A stretch of DNA of 33,772 nt, taken from contig JAKAWJ010000022.1 of assembly GCA_021817005.1 (NCBI GenBank), positions 1 to 33,772 on the forward strand, in the 5' to 3' direction. The stretch comes from an archaeon (GTDB lineage: Archaea > Thermoproteota > Thermoprotei_A > Marsarchaeales > Marsarchaeaceae). Positions 7,209 through 15,611 of this stretch are shown in pieces. The translations under genes were made by a program, and so were the position numbers. Position 1 is the stretch's first letter; every line of letters begins with the position of its first letter. Below the pieces are notes generated by a model. The model did not search any database. It saw nothing but the letters and a program-made list of their open reading frames with translations, and was not told the origin of the DNA.

Positions 7209-9457
7209 GCTATAGAATTGCGCGTATAAAGCTGACCAACATCAAGAGCCACACAGAGACAGACTTGGCATTCACGAATGGAGTAAATGTGATTGAAGGG
7301 GACGTGGGCGCTGGGAAGTCAACTGTGCTGCAGGCTGTAGAAGCGGCTCTTTTGGGTTACCGAATCAAGGATTTGCTTAGGGTGTCAAGGCCGCAAGGTG
7401 AAATAGAGCTGTACCTTGAGCCAGATTTCAGCGTCAAGTGGCGAGTGGCGGAGCGGGGCGTTAAGACGGTTGCGCTCGGGCTGGACGGTAGGAGGGTGGA
7501 ATACGCCGCAGCTCAGGCTAGGGAATTCATCGTGAACAAATTCGGTCTGGGTGACTCGATAAGTCCACAGAGCGAGCCCGTCATCTTCAGGACTGCAGTT
7601 TACGTAAGGCAGGAAGAGCTGAAGAGCATTTTGGACGGTGGGGAAGACGTGGAAAGGCTGGTACGGCGTGCGACAGGGATAGAGCGCTACGCACTGGCTC
7701 ATGAAAATGCCGAAATTGTTGCGCGTGAATTGGGAAAGAGAGCTGAGGGCTTTACAGAGCGGATTTCAACTCTTGAACAGGCGGTAAAGGAAAACGAAAG
7801 AGCCGCGCAAAGGCTGGGTCAGCTGCGAAAGGAGCTTGCGCTTGCGTCGCTCAGGCTCGAGAGTCTTGAGTCCACCTTTTCCGAAAAGGATACCCAACTT
7901 AAGGCAAAGCAGGCAGAGACCGAACGAATTTCAATCACGTTAGAAGGAGCTAGGCAGGCCTTGAAAGATACTGAAGATTTGATTTCGCGCTACTCAAAGT
8001 CACTGGACCAGTGTCGCACGCGGATAGAGGATTTGGAGTTGAAGAAGTCGACCCTGGGTAGCAAAGTCAAGCCGTTGCGAGCTCCGAGGGATATAATTGA
8101 AGAAGAATCCCGGCTCCGGACGCAGTTCGAAGCGGTGAGCGAGGAGATTGCAAGATTGAAGGCGAACGCGGCGAGTTTCGAACGCCTGAAGGCTGAGGAA
8201 TCACGGCTTGAATCGTCGATCGACCCTGATCTTGATAGCGTCAGCTTGAACGAAATGCTCGCTCAGGTTCGGAAGGATAGAACCGAAGCAAGGGACAGAT
8301 ATTCTGTGGCAAAGCGGGCAGTATCAGATTATGCGCGGTTGATAAGGGAGGGCAAGTGTTTCGTATGTTCTCAACCCATTGATCCGGAAGAATACACCGA
8401 ACACTTGGCTCGTGAGCGCTCTCTCCTGCAATCGCTGGAATCGGAATTGGACGACTATAAAGCGCAGGAAGAAACGCTGGAGTCCTACCTCAGGAAGGCC
8501 GAGCAACAGGAGTTAACCAAGCGAAGACTCGCCGACATAAGGGAGGAACTCGCTCGACTGAAAGAGCCACTGGGCATTGACGCAAAGCGTGATGAACTTG
8601 CGGCCATACGTGCATCACTTGAAGAAATCTCGGCTCTTCGGGACCTCGCCTCGATTGATGAACAGATTAGGCTCACTCAAGAGGAGGAGGCGCGGCTGAG
8701 AGCTGAGCTCGAAGAATATTATTCTCAGCGACGACTCAGGGTTTCAGAAATTGAAGAGCTGGACGACCAGCTACAGACGCAAAGATCCGAGCTGGACGAA
8801 CTGGAATCAGTTTATGACTCCGTTCAGGAGCAGCTGCGGGATGCTACGAGACGCAAGTTCGCGCTCGAGGGAGAGATTGGGCCTGTGGAGATCGGAGCGG
8901 CGGCCTATGAAAAGGGTCTTAGCGAGCTTGAGAAAGCACGAACCTCTCAGCACAACCTATCTAGGCTTACAGAGTTCTTTGACAAAGTGTTTGAGCCGGC
9001 AATGAAACAGCTAGAAGGAGACAAGATGGCCTACGTTAAGAGAGAGGTTCACAGGTTGACGAAGGATTATTTTGCCGTGTTAATGCAGGATGATGAACGG
9101 TCGGTGGCGCTCGACCAGAGTCTCGCTCCTCGACTGGAACGAAAGCTTGGTGGTCGCTGGGTCGAAATGCCTTCCCCAAGCGGCGGGGAGAGGTCGACGA
9201 TGGCCCTGGCATACAGGCTTGCGCTTAGTTCGGTGGCACGTTCTAGGCAGGGAATCAAACTGGGTTTCCTGATGCTCGATGAACCCACGGATGGATTCAG
9301 CGAGGAGCAATTGACCAAGTTCAAGTCGGTGCTGGAAAGACTGGAGATCCCGCAGGTCCTTCTCGTCACCCATCACAGGGTGCTCGAATCTATTGGTGAC
9401 AATGTTGTGCAGTTAGAGTATTCAGACGAGGGTAGCAGAGTGCGGGGTGGCTCCTAG
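7205..9457 (+). CDS. rad50: Rad50 SMC-like ATPase
   Basis: The coiled-coil ATPase partner of Mre11, which tethers and remodels DNA ends. Residues 32-40 hold Walker A (GDVGAGKST). A long coiled coil on either side surrounds a zinc hook KCFVCSQP (Cys385 and Cys388), through which two Rad50 molecules join around Zn. The C-terminal half has the ABC signature SGGERST (about 658-664) and Walker B FLMLDEPTD (about 690-698), then the D-loop region and VTHHRVLE. At 750 residues it is on the short side, as is common in archaea with a shorter coil. It starts at TTG, overlapping the mre11 stop by 4 nt. Nothing in the ATPase motifs looks damaged. Confidence 0.96.
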   Translation: MSYRIARIKLTNIKSHTETDLAFTNGVNVIEGDVGAGKSTVLQAVEAALLGYRIKDLLRVSRPQGEIELYLEPDFSVKWRVAERGVKTVALGLDGRRVEYAAAQAREFIVNKFGLGDSISPQSEPVIFRTAVYVRQEELKSILDGGEDVERLVRRATGIERYALAHENAEIVARELGKRAEGFTERISTLEQAVKENERAAQRLGQLRKELALASLRLESLESTFSEKDTQLKAKQAETERISITLEGARQALKDTEDLISRYSKSLDQCRTRIEDLELKKSTLGSKVKPLRAPRDIIEEESRLRTQFEAVSEEIARLKANAASFERLKAEESRLESSIDPDLDSVSLNEMLAQVRKDRTEARDRYSVAKRAVSDYARLIREGKCFVCSQPIDPEEYTEHLARERSLLQSLESELDDYKAQEETLESYLRKAEQQELTKRRLADIREELARLKEPLGIDAKRDELAAIRASLEEISALRDLASIDEQIRLTQEEEARLRAELEEYYSQRRLRVSEIEELDDQLQTQRSELDELESVYDSVQEQLRDATRRKFALEGEIGPVEIGAAAYEKGLSELEKARTSQHNLSRLTEFFDKVFEPAMKQLEGDKMAYVKREVHRLTKDYFAVLMQDDERSVALDQSLAPRLERKLGGRWVEMPSPSGGERSTMALAYRLALSSVARSRQGIKLGFLMLDEPTDGFSEEQLTKFKSVLERLEIPQVLLVTHHRVLESIGDNVVQLEYSDEGSRVRGGS

Positions 9458-9486
9458 TTCAGGTATTTTCTGCCTTTTCCAACCTC

Positions 9487-10575
9487 ATGAACGATCTCGG
9501 CGGGATTTGTCCCGAGTCCACTGAGGAACTGGATGGAGTCATTCTGGGCGCGTCCCAACGAGATATCCGTCTGCTGGCTGAGCCCGAGTTTATAGATCTT
9601 GTAAGAGAGTCGGACAGCGGATTCTTGGGCTCGGTTGTGTTCGTTGACGGTGGAAATGCTTCGTTTCTTTCCTATGGGGCTGCGGTGCTCGAGATTAACC
9701 GAGTAGCTGTAATTCGCAAGTCATTTGTAGTAAGTAGCGAGCCTGGTGGTGGCCAAGTCTCACCTGGACCACACTCGGAGGTTTCTTATGTTGATACGAA
9801 GAAGGAGCTTCACCACTTCCTCAGTTTGACATATATTTCTGAAGACCGCACGCTAAAGACAAAATTTTATTCTGATGAGGGAGAATCTGTGCTTCCAGCG
9901 GACTGGGTAGAACGGGAAACCCGGCACCCATTTTCACAAGCACAACGCCTGGGGGGCAGGGCTAGAAAGCTCGCCGAGCTCTGGTTTGCACGAGAAGCAG
10001 TTCGCACTCAGCCACCTGACGCACTCGTTCTTGATGGCGGGCTGGGTCATGGGAACGATATCTCCGAGCTCCAGGGCTTGCGCACAGTTTTTGAAACATG
10101 TGATGAAAATGGAGTCTCGCTAGTAGGGGTCTCCAAGCGGAGCGCCATATTTGCTGGTACGCTTCCCATAACTTTCGCAGCTGACAGGGTTGCCGCTGCA
10201 AAAGGACTAAAACACTATGCCGCACTTGTTGGTACCGCCGCGCGCGCGGGTACTGGTAGCTCTTCCGCATTTGACACGAAGCTCTACGTGAACAAATTCA
10301 GCTCTGCCGCAAAGAAACCCTATCTTTGCGAAGTGTTCGGTGAACTTCCACCAGCCAGGTTGTATTCCAGTCTGGCAGTGATGTCTAGGGGGGTGTACTC
10401 GCCAGGTTATCCGTCTGGTCTTATTGAGGCGGACCGGCTTGCGCGTATCGACCCCCAGATCGAGGTACAGGCAATGAAATTACGGCTTCAGAAAGAGTCC
10501 GGTGACCTTCCATTGGTAAGAGAAGCATTGGCCCATGATATGCTTGACATTTATTCCGGCAATGATCCATACTGA
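9487..10575 (+). CDS. nurA: NurA 5'-3' nuclease
   Basis: NurA is the nuclease that HerA loads and drives in archaeal break resection. The protein (362 residues) has the NurA domain marks: an N-terminal acidic strand GSVVFVDGGNASFLSYGAAVLEI (about residues 48-70), a middle DALVLDGGLGHG strand (about 178-189) and LVGVSKRSAI (about 217-226), the lysine-containing strand of the RNase H-like core. The C-terminal AHDMLDIYSG helix is also typical. It starts at ATG 29 nt after rad50 without overlap, and almost certainly belongs to the same transcript. The order herA-mre11-rad50-nurA is the classic archaeal arrangement. Confidence 0.93.
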   Translation: MNDLGGICPESTEELDGVILGASQRDIRLLAEPEFIDLVRESDSGFLGSVVFVDGGNASFLSYGAAVLEINRVAVIRKSFVVSSEPGGGQVSPGPHSEVSYVDTKKELHHFLSLTYISEDRTLKTKFYSDEGESVLPADWVERETRHPFSQAQRLGGRARKLAELWFAREAVRTQPPDALVLDGGLGHGNDISELQGLRTVFETCDENGVSLVGVSKRSAIFAGTLPITFAADRVAAAKGLKHYAALVGTAARAGTGSSSAFDTKLYVNKFSSAAKKPYLCEVFGELPPARLYSSLAVMSRGVYSPGYPSGLIEADRLARIDPQIEVQAMKLRLQKESGDLPLVREALAHDMLDIYSGNDPY

Positions 10576-10862
10576 CATGCTCTCCGCGCGAAAGCACTGG
10601 AGGTTCCGCTTTTGCTGCCTGTTATAACTTCTTGACCCCTCGCGGTCAGAGAGCGCCTCGCAGGGCATCCGCAGCTGAATTTTGAGGTCGTTCCCGCCTT
10701 TGACGCTTCCCTCTGGGGTGATCAGTGCCTCCTCTGCATACCTGTCTGTGCGCAATCTGGACAGGGCTTTACTCAGAGCAACCTGGGCTGCTTGCGGGGA
10801 CATTCCAGACCAGTGCTTGACTGGCTTCAATGGGGCAATATCCCGATGACCTTGAAGGACAT
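10480..10862 (-). pseudogene. Small gene with apparent frameshift, antisense to nurA end
   Basis: On the minus strand an ATG at 10862 reads MSFKVIGILPH and then stops. A good TATA-like element (TAATTTATT, plus-strand 10882-10890) is about 24-26 nt upstream, as for a leaderless gene. A shift of frame within about 30 nt gives KPVKHWSGMSPQAAQVALSKALSRL and then RTDRYAEEALITPEGSVKGG, with coding-like codon use up to about 10620. The tail overlaps the 3' end of nurA in antisense. I read this as a small protein gene broken by one indel (real or a sequencing error). No family is recognised. The exact end is uncertain. Confidence 0.35.
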
Positions 10863-11063
10863 ATCCACAGGACTTTCCACGAATAAATTACACCCAACTC
10901 GTACACGCTGCGACGAAATTCATCTCCTCTCCAAACGCCCGGGGCTTTCTTGTTCATGCTTGCGAATATTCTGTCTACTTGTAAGCAAGTGGGCGAGGGG
11001 AGAGCTGATGACCCGGGGTGTAAAAGGAAGCTTTATCCGGTGGCGCTCCAGAACCGGCGATAA

Positions 11064-11753
11064 ATGCGAGATAGTATTGCCGCGCAGCAAGCTCCTGCAG
11101 CTACATCGCCACCTCCCTCCGCCGCCATAGCCGCTCCTGTAGAACCAAAAGTGGGCGAGATGATGAGAAGGACGCTGGTGAGGCTGATTGTGCTCATTAT
11201 CGTGTTCGTGTTAGTTGAGGCCGCAGTACAGTTTGTCTTTGGGTATGTATCTCACTTTCCGTACCTTGGTGGGGCGCCATCATACCTACCCTACGCACAG
11301 ATTCCTCTTGCGCTTCTGTTTTCCGTGCTCATAGTAATGGAGTTTGCCCAGTTAATCTACTGGAACCTTAGGTTGAAGCTCGCTCATGCGGAAGCAGCGA
11401 GTGCAAGAAGTGTGTTCAGGATAATTGGAATAGTGGCTGCCATTGTGGTTGTAGTGGGTGCGTACATATCCCCGACCTCTGCAGCCGGCCTCGGGGCCTT
11501 TGCTGGCTTGGTGGTCGGCTTCGCTACGCAGCAGGTAATGGGGCAGGCGATAGCCGGCATCTTTCTATCTATCACGAGACCATTCAAGGCCGGAGACAAG
11601 GTCAACGTGGCCAGCCAAGACGGGACTGTAAACGAAGTCACCTCACTCTTCACGGTTCTTGACACGCCCGACACAAAGGTGCTTATACCGAATTCAGGAG
11701 TAATTTCCCAGGTAATCAAAGTCACCAAGCCCACCGCTACACAGAAGTCGTAA
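11064..11753 (+). CDS. Short MscS-family mechanosensitive channel
   Basis: Small-conductance mechanosensitive channel protein of 229 residues. The first 32 residues are soluble and Ala/Pro-rich. Hydrophobic helices follow at about 36-57 (VRLIVLIIVFVLVEAAVQFV), 72-95 and 113-135, then the pore-lining helix with the family pattern SAAGLGAFAGLVVGFATQQVMG. The beta domain follows (SITRPFKAGDKVNV and VLIPNSGVISQVI). The protein stops right after the beta domain, so the C-terminal alpha/beta cage of E. coli MscS is absent. Such short forms are known in archaea and probably still release solutes on hypo-osmotic shock. ATG 11064 has a TATA-like CTTTATCC about 29 nt upstream. Confidence 0.9.
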   Translation: MRDSIAAQQAPAATSPPPSAAIAAPVEPKVGEMMRRTLVRLIVLIIVFVLVEAAVQFVFGYVSHFPYLGGAPSYLPYAQIPLALLFSVLIVMEFAQLIYWNLRLKLAHAEAASARSVFRIIGIVAAIVVVVGAYISPTSAAGLGAFAGLVVGFATQQVMGQAIAGIFLSITRPFKAGDKVNVASQDGTVNEVTSLFTVLDTPDTKVLIPNSGVISQVIKVTKPTATQKS

Positions 11754-11985
11754 ACACAGTTGCACGCAATCCCAGTCCCGCAAGGGCGCTCGGTGTTGCT
11801 GGGCAGCATCCGGATTCGAGTCTCTTGACGACACAGACTGTCCCAGTAAGCGATATGTCATTAGCTTCTCATCATTAGTTTCGAGACTTTGCAGGGCCAG
11901 TTACGTCTTAACCGTTTGGGCCGTAGGGAGTTACGGAGCTTCAATTGGGCGATAAGTCTATGAGTAGCTACGGCACCACACTGCG
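11754..11985. other. Intergenic gap, nothing recognised
   Basis: These 232 bases between mscS and the small membrane protein have no supported ORF. A possible TATA-like 'gcgataagtc' at 11948-11957 lies about 34 nt before GTG 11986. Confidence 0.4.
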
Positions 11986-12282
11986 GTGCTCGATTTGCTG
12001 ATTCCTTATGTGCCCCCCGGGATACTAACCCTAGTCCTCTTTTTTGTTGCAGGCGTTTTGGTGGGGGCTGGCGTGAAGAAAGCAATTGTGGGCGTTCTCT
12101 TGATGATTGCGGGGGTAATTGTAGCAACATTTGCCGGAATCAATATCTGGGCAAGTTACTCAAACCAGGTCTATCATATTCCAGCAATAATTGCGTATAT
12201 GTACCATAAGTCAGGCTGGTCTTTGGCCGCAACCCCCCTTGTTTTCATAGTCGGATTTGTGATCGGATTCTGGAAGGGCTAG
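11986..12282 (+). CDS. Small three-helix membrane protein
   Basis: A 98-residue, very hydrophobic protein with three likely transmembrane helices: residues 10-28 (GILTLVLFFVAGVLVGAGV), 30-50 (KAIVGVLLMIAGVIVATFAG) and 80-96 (AATPLVFIVGFVIGFW). The loop around 55-75 (SYSNQVYHIPAIIAYMYHK) is aromatic-rich. The start is GTG. No family is recognised; there are no catalytic-looking residues. The membrane-tethered regulator gene follows 70 bp downstream on the same strand, so the two may be functionally linked or co-transcribed, but that is inference only. Confidence 0.65.
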   Translation: MLDLLIPYVPPGILTLVLFFVAGVLVGAGVKKAIVGVLLMIAGVIVATFAGINIWASYSNQVYHIPAIIAYMYHKSGWSLAATPLVFIVGFVIGFWKG

Positions 12283-12352
12283 CATCGCAATTCTGCAGGC
12301 TGCGGGAATATAGGTCAAATACTTTCGAAGCAATTTAGGAGTTTGTGGCCAA

Positions 12353-13339
12353 GTGACCAGCAAATCGGACCCAAACTTTGCCACGCGACTTCTGAAGAGC
12401 CCGGCGAGGAGGCGAGTATTGGGCTATCTTCTCGAGCACGGTCCGGCTCGATTTGTCGACATAAAGAAGGGCACCGAACTTCCAACAGGCGTGATTTATC
12501 ACCACTTGAGGAGCATGGGTGGACTTGTTGAGCAGGACTCGAACAAGATGTATTCGCTAAGTTCCGAAGGGAGGTCAATTGCTCAATCTCTGATTAATGC
12601 GGCGAAGTCTGGGAGTACTGACGCGTATCCCGTGGAATTAGCAGAGATGAATGACCTCCTCTTGGAACAAAGTCCGAAAGTAGCAAAACTCGTATCGCTC
12701 TTTACGATGACACCGATATACAAGGCCCTGTCCTTGAGCCGGGCGCTGCAGGTAGCAGTCTTCATAGCGTCCCTGGAATTTGCCTACCTGGTAGGCTCTG
12801 CTAAAACTTCGCAGTTTGCAGCTGAGATATGGATGCCGGGTAGCGCTCTTGCGGGGCTCGCACTCACGCTTTTTTCGCTCTATATGCTCACACTCATTTT
12901 CGTCTGGTTTGTACATGGCAGAGAGCCCGCGTTCGCCCAGCCTGCCGCGGGGGGGAATCGTGGCTGGTCAAATTCGTTAAAACAGTTTGCGGAACTCGAC
13001 CTTCTTTCGGCGCTTTCGGTCGGGCTTGCGATTGTTTACCTCGCAGGCTACATCTCGGCCTTTGGAACTGGTGCGAGCGATGTGCTTGCCTCGGCGATCC
13101 TGGTCTGGGGTCTCGTTTGTATGGCGGCCGCGCTGAGCTTTACCCGCGGAATGGAATTTATGCCAGCACTCATCTTTCCTTTTGCGGTTGCGATATTCTT
13201 CGGGGCTGCGGATAGCTATCTGTCGGGCGGTTTCGCGATTGACAGGACAGTGATTCTCCTCGTACTTGGGCTTGCATCGATGTTTATATCTAAGCTGATT
13301 GATAACGAGATGGAGAGAGGAATTTCATCCTCCAAGTGA
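12353..13339 (+). CDS. Membrane-tethered winged-helix transcriptional regulator
   Basis: A 328-residue protein with an N-terminal ArsR-like winged helix (about residues 8-75) and a C-terminal block of about six transmembrane helices (about 120-325). The wHTH reads RLLKSPARRRVLGYLLEHG, then FVDIKKGTELPTGVIYHHLRSMGGLVEQ (recognition helix), then a wing ending in YSLSSEGR. The membrane part has no transporter motif I recognise. One-component regulators of this build could sense a membrane or envelope state and release or alter DNA binding; the signal is unknown. The start is GTG 12353, with an AT-rich box (CAAATACTTT) about 30 nt upstream. A putative partner is the small membrane protein just upstream. 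Confidence 0.8.
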   Translation: MTSKSDPNFATRLLKSPARRRVLGYLLEHGPARFVDIKKGTELPTGVIYHHLRSMGGLVEQDSNKMYSLSSEGRSIAQSLINAAKSGSTDAYPVELAEMNDLLLEQSPKVAKLVSLFTMTPIYKALSLSRALQVAVFIASLEFAYLVGSAKTSQFAAEIWMPGSALAGLALTLFSLYMLTLIFVWFVHGREPAFAQPAAGGNRGWSNSLKQFAELDLLSALSVGLAIVYLAGYISAFGTGASDVLASAILVWGLVCMAAALSFTRGMEFMPALIFPFAVAIFFGAADSYLSGGFAIDRTVILLVLGLASMFISKLIDNEMERGISSSK

Positions 13340-13406
13340 ATGCAGTCGACGCTTTCGGGAAACACTTAGAAGCGCTGGTTACTCAGGCGCTTCGGCGGTG
13401 ATCAAT

Positions 13407-15005
13407 TCATATGCCGAGGGCCGCTCCGTCACCCCTCGGGTCCGCTCCAGCATGCAGCTCTCCTTCCTGGCCAAAAATAATTCCTTGGGCGTGACCGGTA
13501 GTGGAGGACCGCGGAGGAATTGGCGAGAATGTCAGGCCGGCAGCTCGGAGCTCCGGTATCAGGTACTCTAGGTCTTTTTCGATCAAAAGGCTCTGCCCCG
13601 AGTCATAGATCGTGCCTAGGGCGACCCACCGCGGCGCATCGATTGCGTCCTGTATATCCATGTCAAAGTCCAACAGTTTTGTGATCAGCTGAACGTGTAT
13701 CTGCGGCTGGACATCTCCGCCCATGCTGCCCAGAACAAATTTGGTCTTTCCGTCCTTCTCTCCGATGCTCGCACAAAGTGTGTGGAAGGTCCTTTTGCCC
13801 GGTCGGAGCGAATTGTGGTGTGAGGGGTCAAGAGAGAAGTAGCAGCCGCGGTTATGTAGAACGATTCCTGTTCCTTCGGGAACTATGCCTGAACCAAACC
13901 CCATATAGTTGCTCTGAATAACTGAAGCACAGTTGCCTTCGGAGTCGGCTACCGCGAAATAAGTAGTATCGCCGAGGTCGCGCTTGGACGGGCTCATCTG
14001 TAAGGCATCGCTGGATTCTGTTAGCAAAGATCTCGCAAATGCCTTCGATAGAAAATCCGAAGGCAGAGGAAAACTAGTAGGGTCAGAAATACTTCTTGCT
14101 CTTTCGCGATAAGCGAGCGCGCAGGTTCTGTAGAGAAGTTTGGTGGTCTCGGCAGAGTCCCACGGCTTCCCCCTGAGTGTTAGTTCTGAAAGCATGTTAA
14201 GCCACAGGAGCACTGCCGCTCCTTGGCTATTCGGCGCGGTTTCGTATACTTTCACGCCTCTATATTCTGTCGCGAGAGGCTCATCCCAGGTTGACCGGTG
14301 CTTGGCAAGGTCTTCAGCACGAATAGGCGACCCTAGCTTCTCAGCGCCACTCGCGACCTTCTTTGCCAGCTCCCCTTCGTAAAGCGACCTCGGCCCTTCC
14401 GAGGCAATAAGTTCTAGCGAGCTGGCTAGGTCGGACTGTCTTAATATATGCCCCGGCGCAACCCTTGTGGATTCTCCCAGGAAAATCTTCCTCCAGTTTG
14501 TATACTGCCCGAGTTGTTCTGAAGCCGCGTTTATGGAGTTTGCGTAACCTCTGGGAATCGCGAAACCTTCCCTTGCGAGTCTTACGGCGTCCCTAAGGAG
14601 GACATCGATACTCATCGTTGCATAATTTGTATAGAGTTCATTCCATGCATCCGCAAGGCCAGGGACTGTTACAGCGGCTAGAGGACCTCTGCTGGGAATA
14701 GCTTTGAGCCCCTGCTTTGCGTAGTTCTCAACAGTCGCGAGTTCTGCAGCTCTGCCGCTTCCATTGAGGCCCATTACCTTACCTTTGAGCCTGAGTAAAC
14801 AGAATAGATCCCCTCCCAGCCCACACATATTGTTTTGAACCACGCACAGCACCGCGCTCACAGCAAGTGCCGCGTCTACAACGTTGCCCCCATTTTCGAA
14901 CACTTTCAGTCCAGCATAGCTGGCCGCAGGGTGGGAACTCGTCACCATCCACCTGCTCCCCACTACTGTCGCTCTGAGCCCCATCTCAATCCAGCCGTGC
15001 ATCAT
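13407..15005 (-). CDS. ggt: Gamma-glutamyltransferase family protein (Ntn hydrolase)
   Basis: Member of the gamma-glutamyltranspeptidase/acylase family, which self-cleaves to expose an N-terminal Thr and transfers or hydrolyses gamma-glutamyl or related acyl groups. Seen: MVTSSHPAASYAGLKVFENGG then VVDAALAVSAVLCVVQ at the N-terminus, GPLAAVTVPG, and the processing site LGDTTYFAVADSEGN, whose first Thr is the expected nucleophile. Next comes NSLRPGKRTFHTL and the late GSMGGDVQPQ motif, typical of the bacterial/archaeal GGT-like branch. No signal peptide is evident, unlike secreted bacterial GGTs. The ORF opens at GTG 15077, but a TATA-like GGATAAATAG (plus 15088-15096) would start the RNA near 15067, so ATG 15005 is preferred (532 residues). 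Confidence 0.9.
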   Translation of the reverse strand: MMHGWIEMGLRATVVGSRWMVTSSHPAASYAGLKVFENGGNVVDAALAVSAVLCVVQNNMCGLGGDLFCLLRLKGKVMGLNGSGRAAELATVENYAKQGLKAIPSRGPLAAVTVPGLADAWNELYTNYATMSIDVLLRDAVRLAREGFAIPRGYANSINAASEQLGQYTNWRKIFLGESTRVAPGHILRQSDLASSLELIASEGPRSLYEGELAKKVASGAEKLGSPIRAEDLAKHRSTWDEPLATEYRGVKVYETAPNSQGAAVLLWLNMLSELTLRGKPWDSAETTKLLYRTCALAYRERARSISDPTSFPLPSDFLSKAFARSLLTESSDALQMSPSKRDLGDTTYFAVADSEGNCASVIQSNYMGFGSGIVPEGTGIVLHNRGCYFSLDPSHHNSLRPGKRTFHTLCASIGEKDGKTKFVLGSMGGDVQPQIHVQLITKLLDFDMDIQDAIDAPRWVALGTIYDSGQSLLIEKDLEYLIPELRAAGLTFSPIPPRSSTTGHAQGIIFGQEGELHAGADPRGDGAALGI

Positions 15006-15215
15006 CCAAGGACACTTAATTGCTTCGGGTACTTCAGGAGCGCATTCTGCATTTCTGGCGTAAAGATGGTCGGACACCAGTGCGAAACTATTTATCCGAG
15101 CAGGTTGCTCGCGTGCTTGAAGTCCATCAGTTTATACACAAACTGACGGGGAAAGCTTTGCAAAGGAGGGCGGTCAGTGAGGCAGTGTCAGGACTCCCAC
15201 ATTATCGCTTCATGG

Positions 15216-15231
15216 TATAAAAGTATAAATA
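15216..15231 (+). promoter_or_regulatory. Tandem TATA boxes of small charged-protein gene
   Basis: TATAAAAGTATAAATA contains two near-consensus TATA boxes spaced 9 nt apart. The second predicts transcription starting near 15255, just before ATG 15264. This is the strongest-looking promoter in the window. Confidence 0.7.
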
Positions 15232-15263
15232 CATCTCTTCATGTGTGGGGATGAAGGTCGAAG

Positions 15264-15452
15264 ATGCCCGAGAAGTATACGGTAGGCCAGACATGGAACG
15301 CCCTGAAGTCCGCTTGGAAAGGCTACAAAATAGCCAAGGCGAAGGGGGAGCAGGACAAGCAGCGGGAGTATGCGCGAAGGATCAGGAAGCTCCAGAGCGA
15401 GCTCAAGCTGCCTCTTACGAAGTTTCCTCAACTTGGTAAAGATTTCGAGTAG
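15264..15452 (+). CDS. Small, highly charged helical protein, unknown
   Basis: A 62-residue basic, helical protein beginning MPEKYTVGQTWNALKSAW. Its centre is Lys/Arg/Glu-rich (KGYKIAKAKGEQDKQ, REYARRIRKLQSELK), and it ends LTKFPQLGKDFE. It has no Cys, signal peptide or membrane segment. A weak SD-like gaaggtcg precedes the ATG. The upstream tandem TATA boxes and the T-rich stop region just after it suggest a short, abundant, monocistronic message. A small nucleic-acid-binding or ribosome-associated protein would fit the composition, but I recognise no family. Confidence 0.65.
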   Translation: MPEKYTVGQTWNALKSAWKGYKIAKAKGEQDKQREYARRIRKLQSELKLPLTKFPQLGKDFE

Positions 15453-15466
15453 GCTCAGCCGTTCCT

Positions 15467-15482
15467 CTTTCTCTTTTTTTCC
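15467..15482 (+). terminator. Poly-T terminator
   Basis: The pyrimidine run CTTTCTCTTTTTTTCC begins 15 nt after the stop of the small charged-protein gene. T-runs alone suffice for termination in archaea. Confidence 0.55.
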
Positions 15483-15611
15483 TACATTTGTTTCGGGAAG
15501 ACCCGTACATGAAGGGACGCGAAGTTCATGCCATTCCGTTAGTGCACATATGAAGCAAATTAGTTTCGGATTACCACTTAACATGGATTATGCGATAGAA
15601 GACCTACGGTC

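Noticed and set aside
9067-9376. Two roughly 100-codon minus-strand ORFs inside rad50
   Set aside because: They lie wholly within the conserved rad50 C-terminal ATPase region and are antisense shadows.
15020-15220. 66-codon TTG-started plus-strand ORF between ggt and the small charged-protein gene
   Set aside because: It has no promoter or RBS, and lies in the presumed 5' leader and promoter of ggt. The two TATA boxes at its end serve the next gene.
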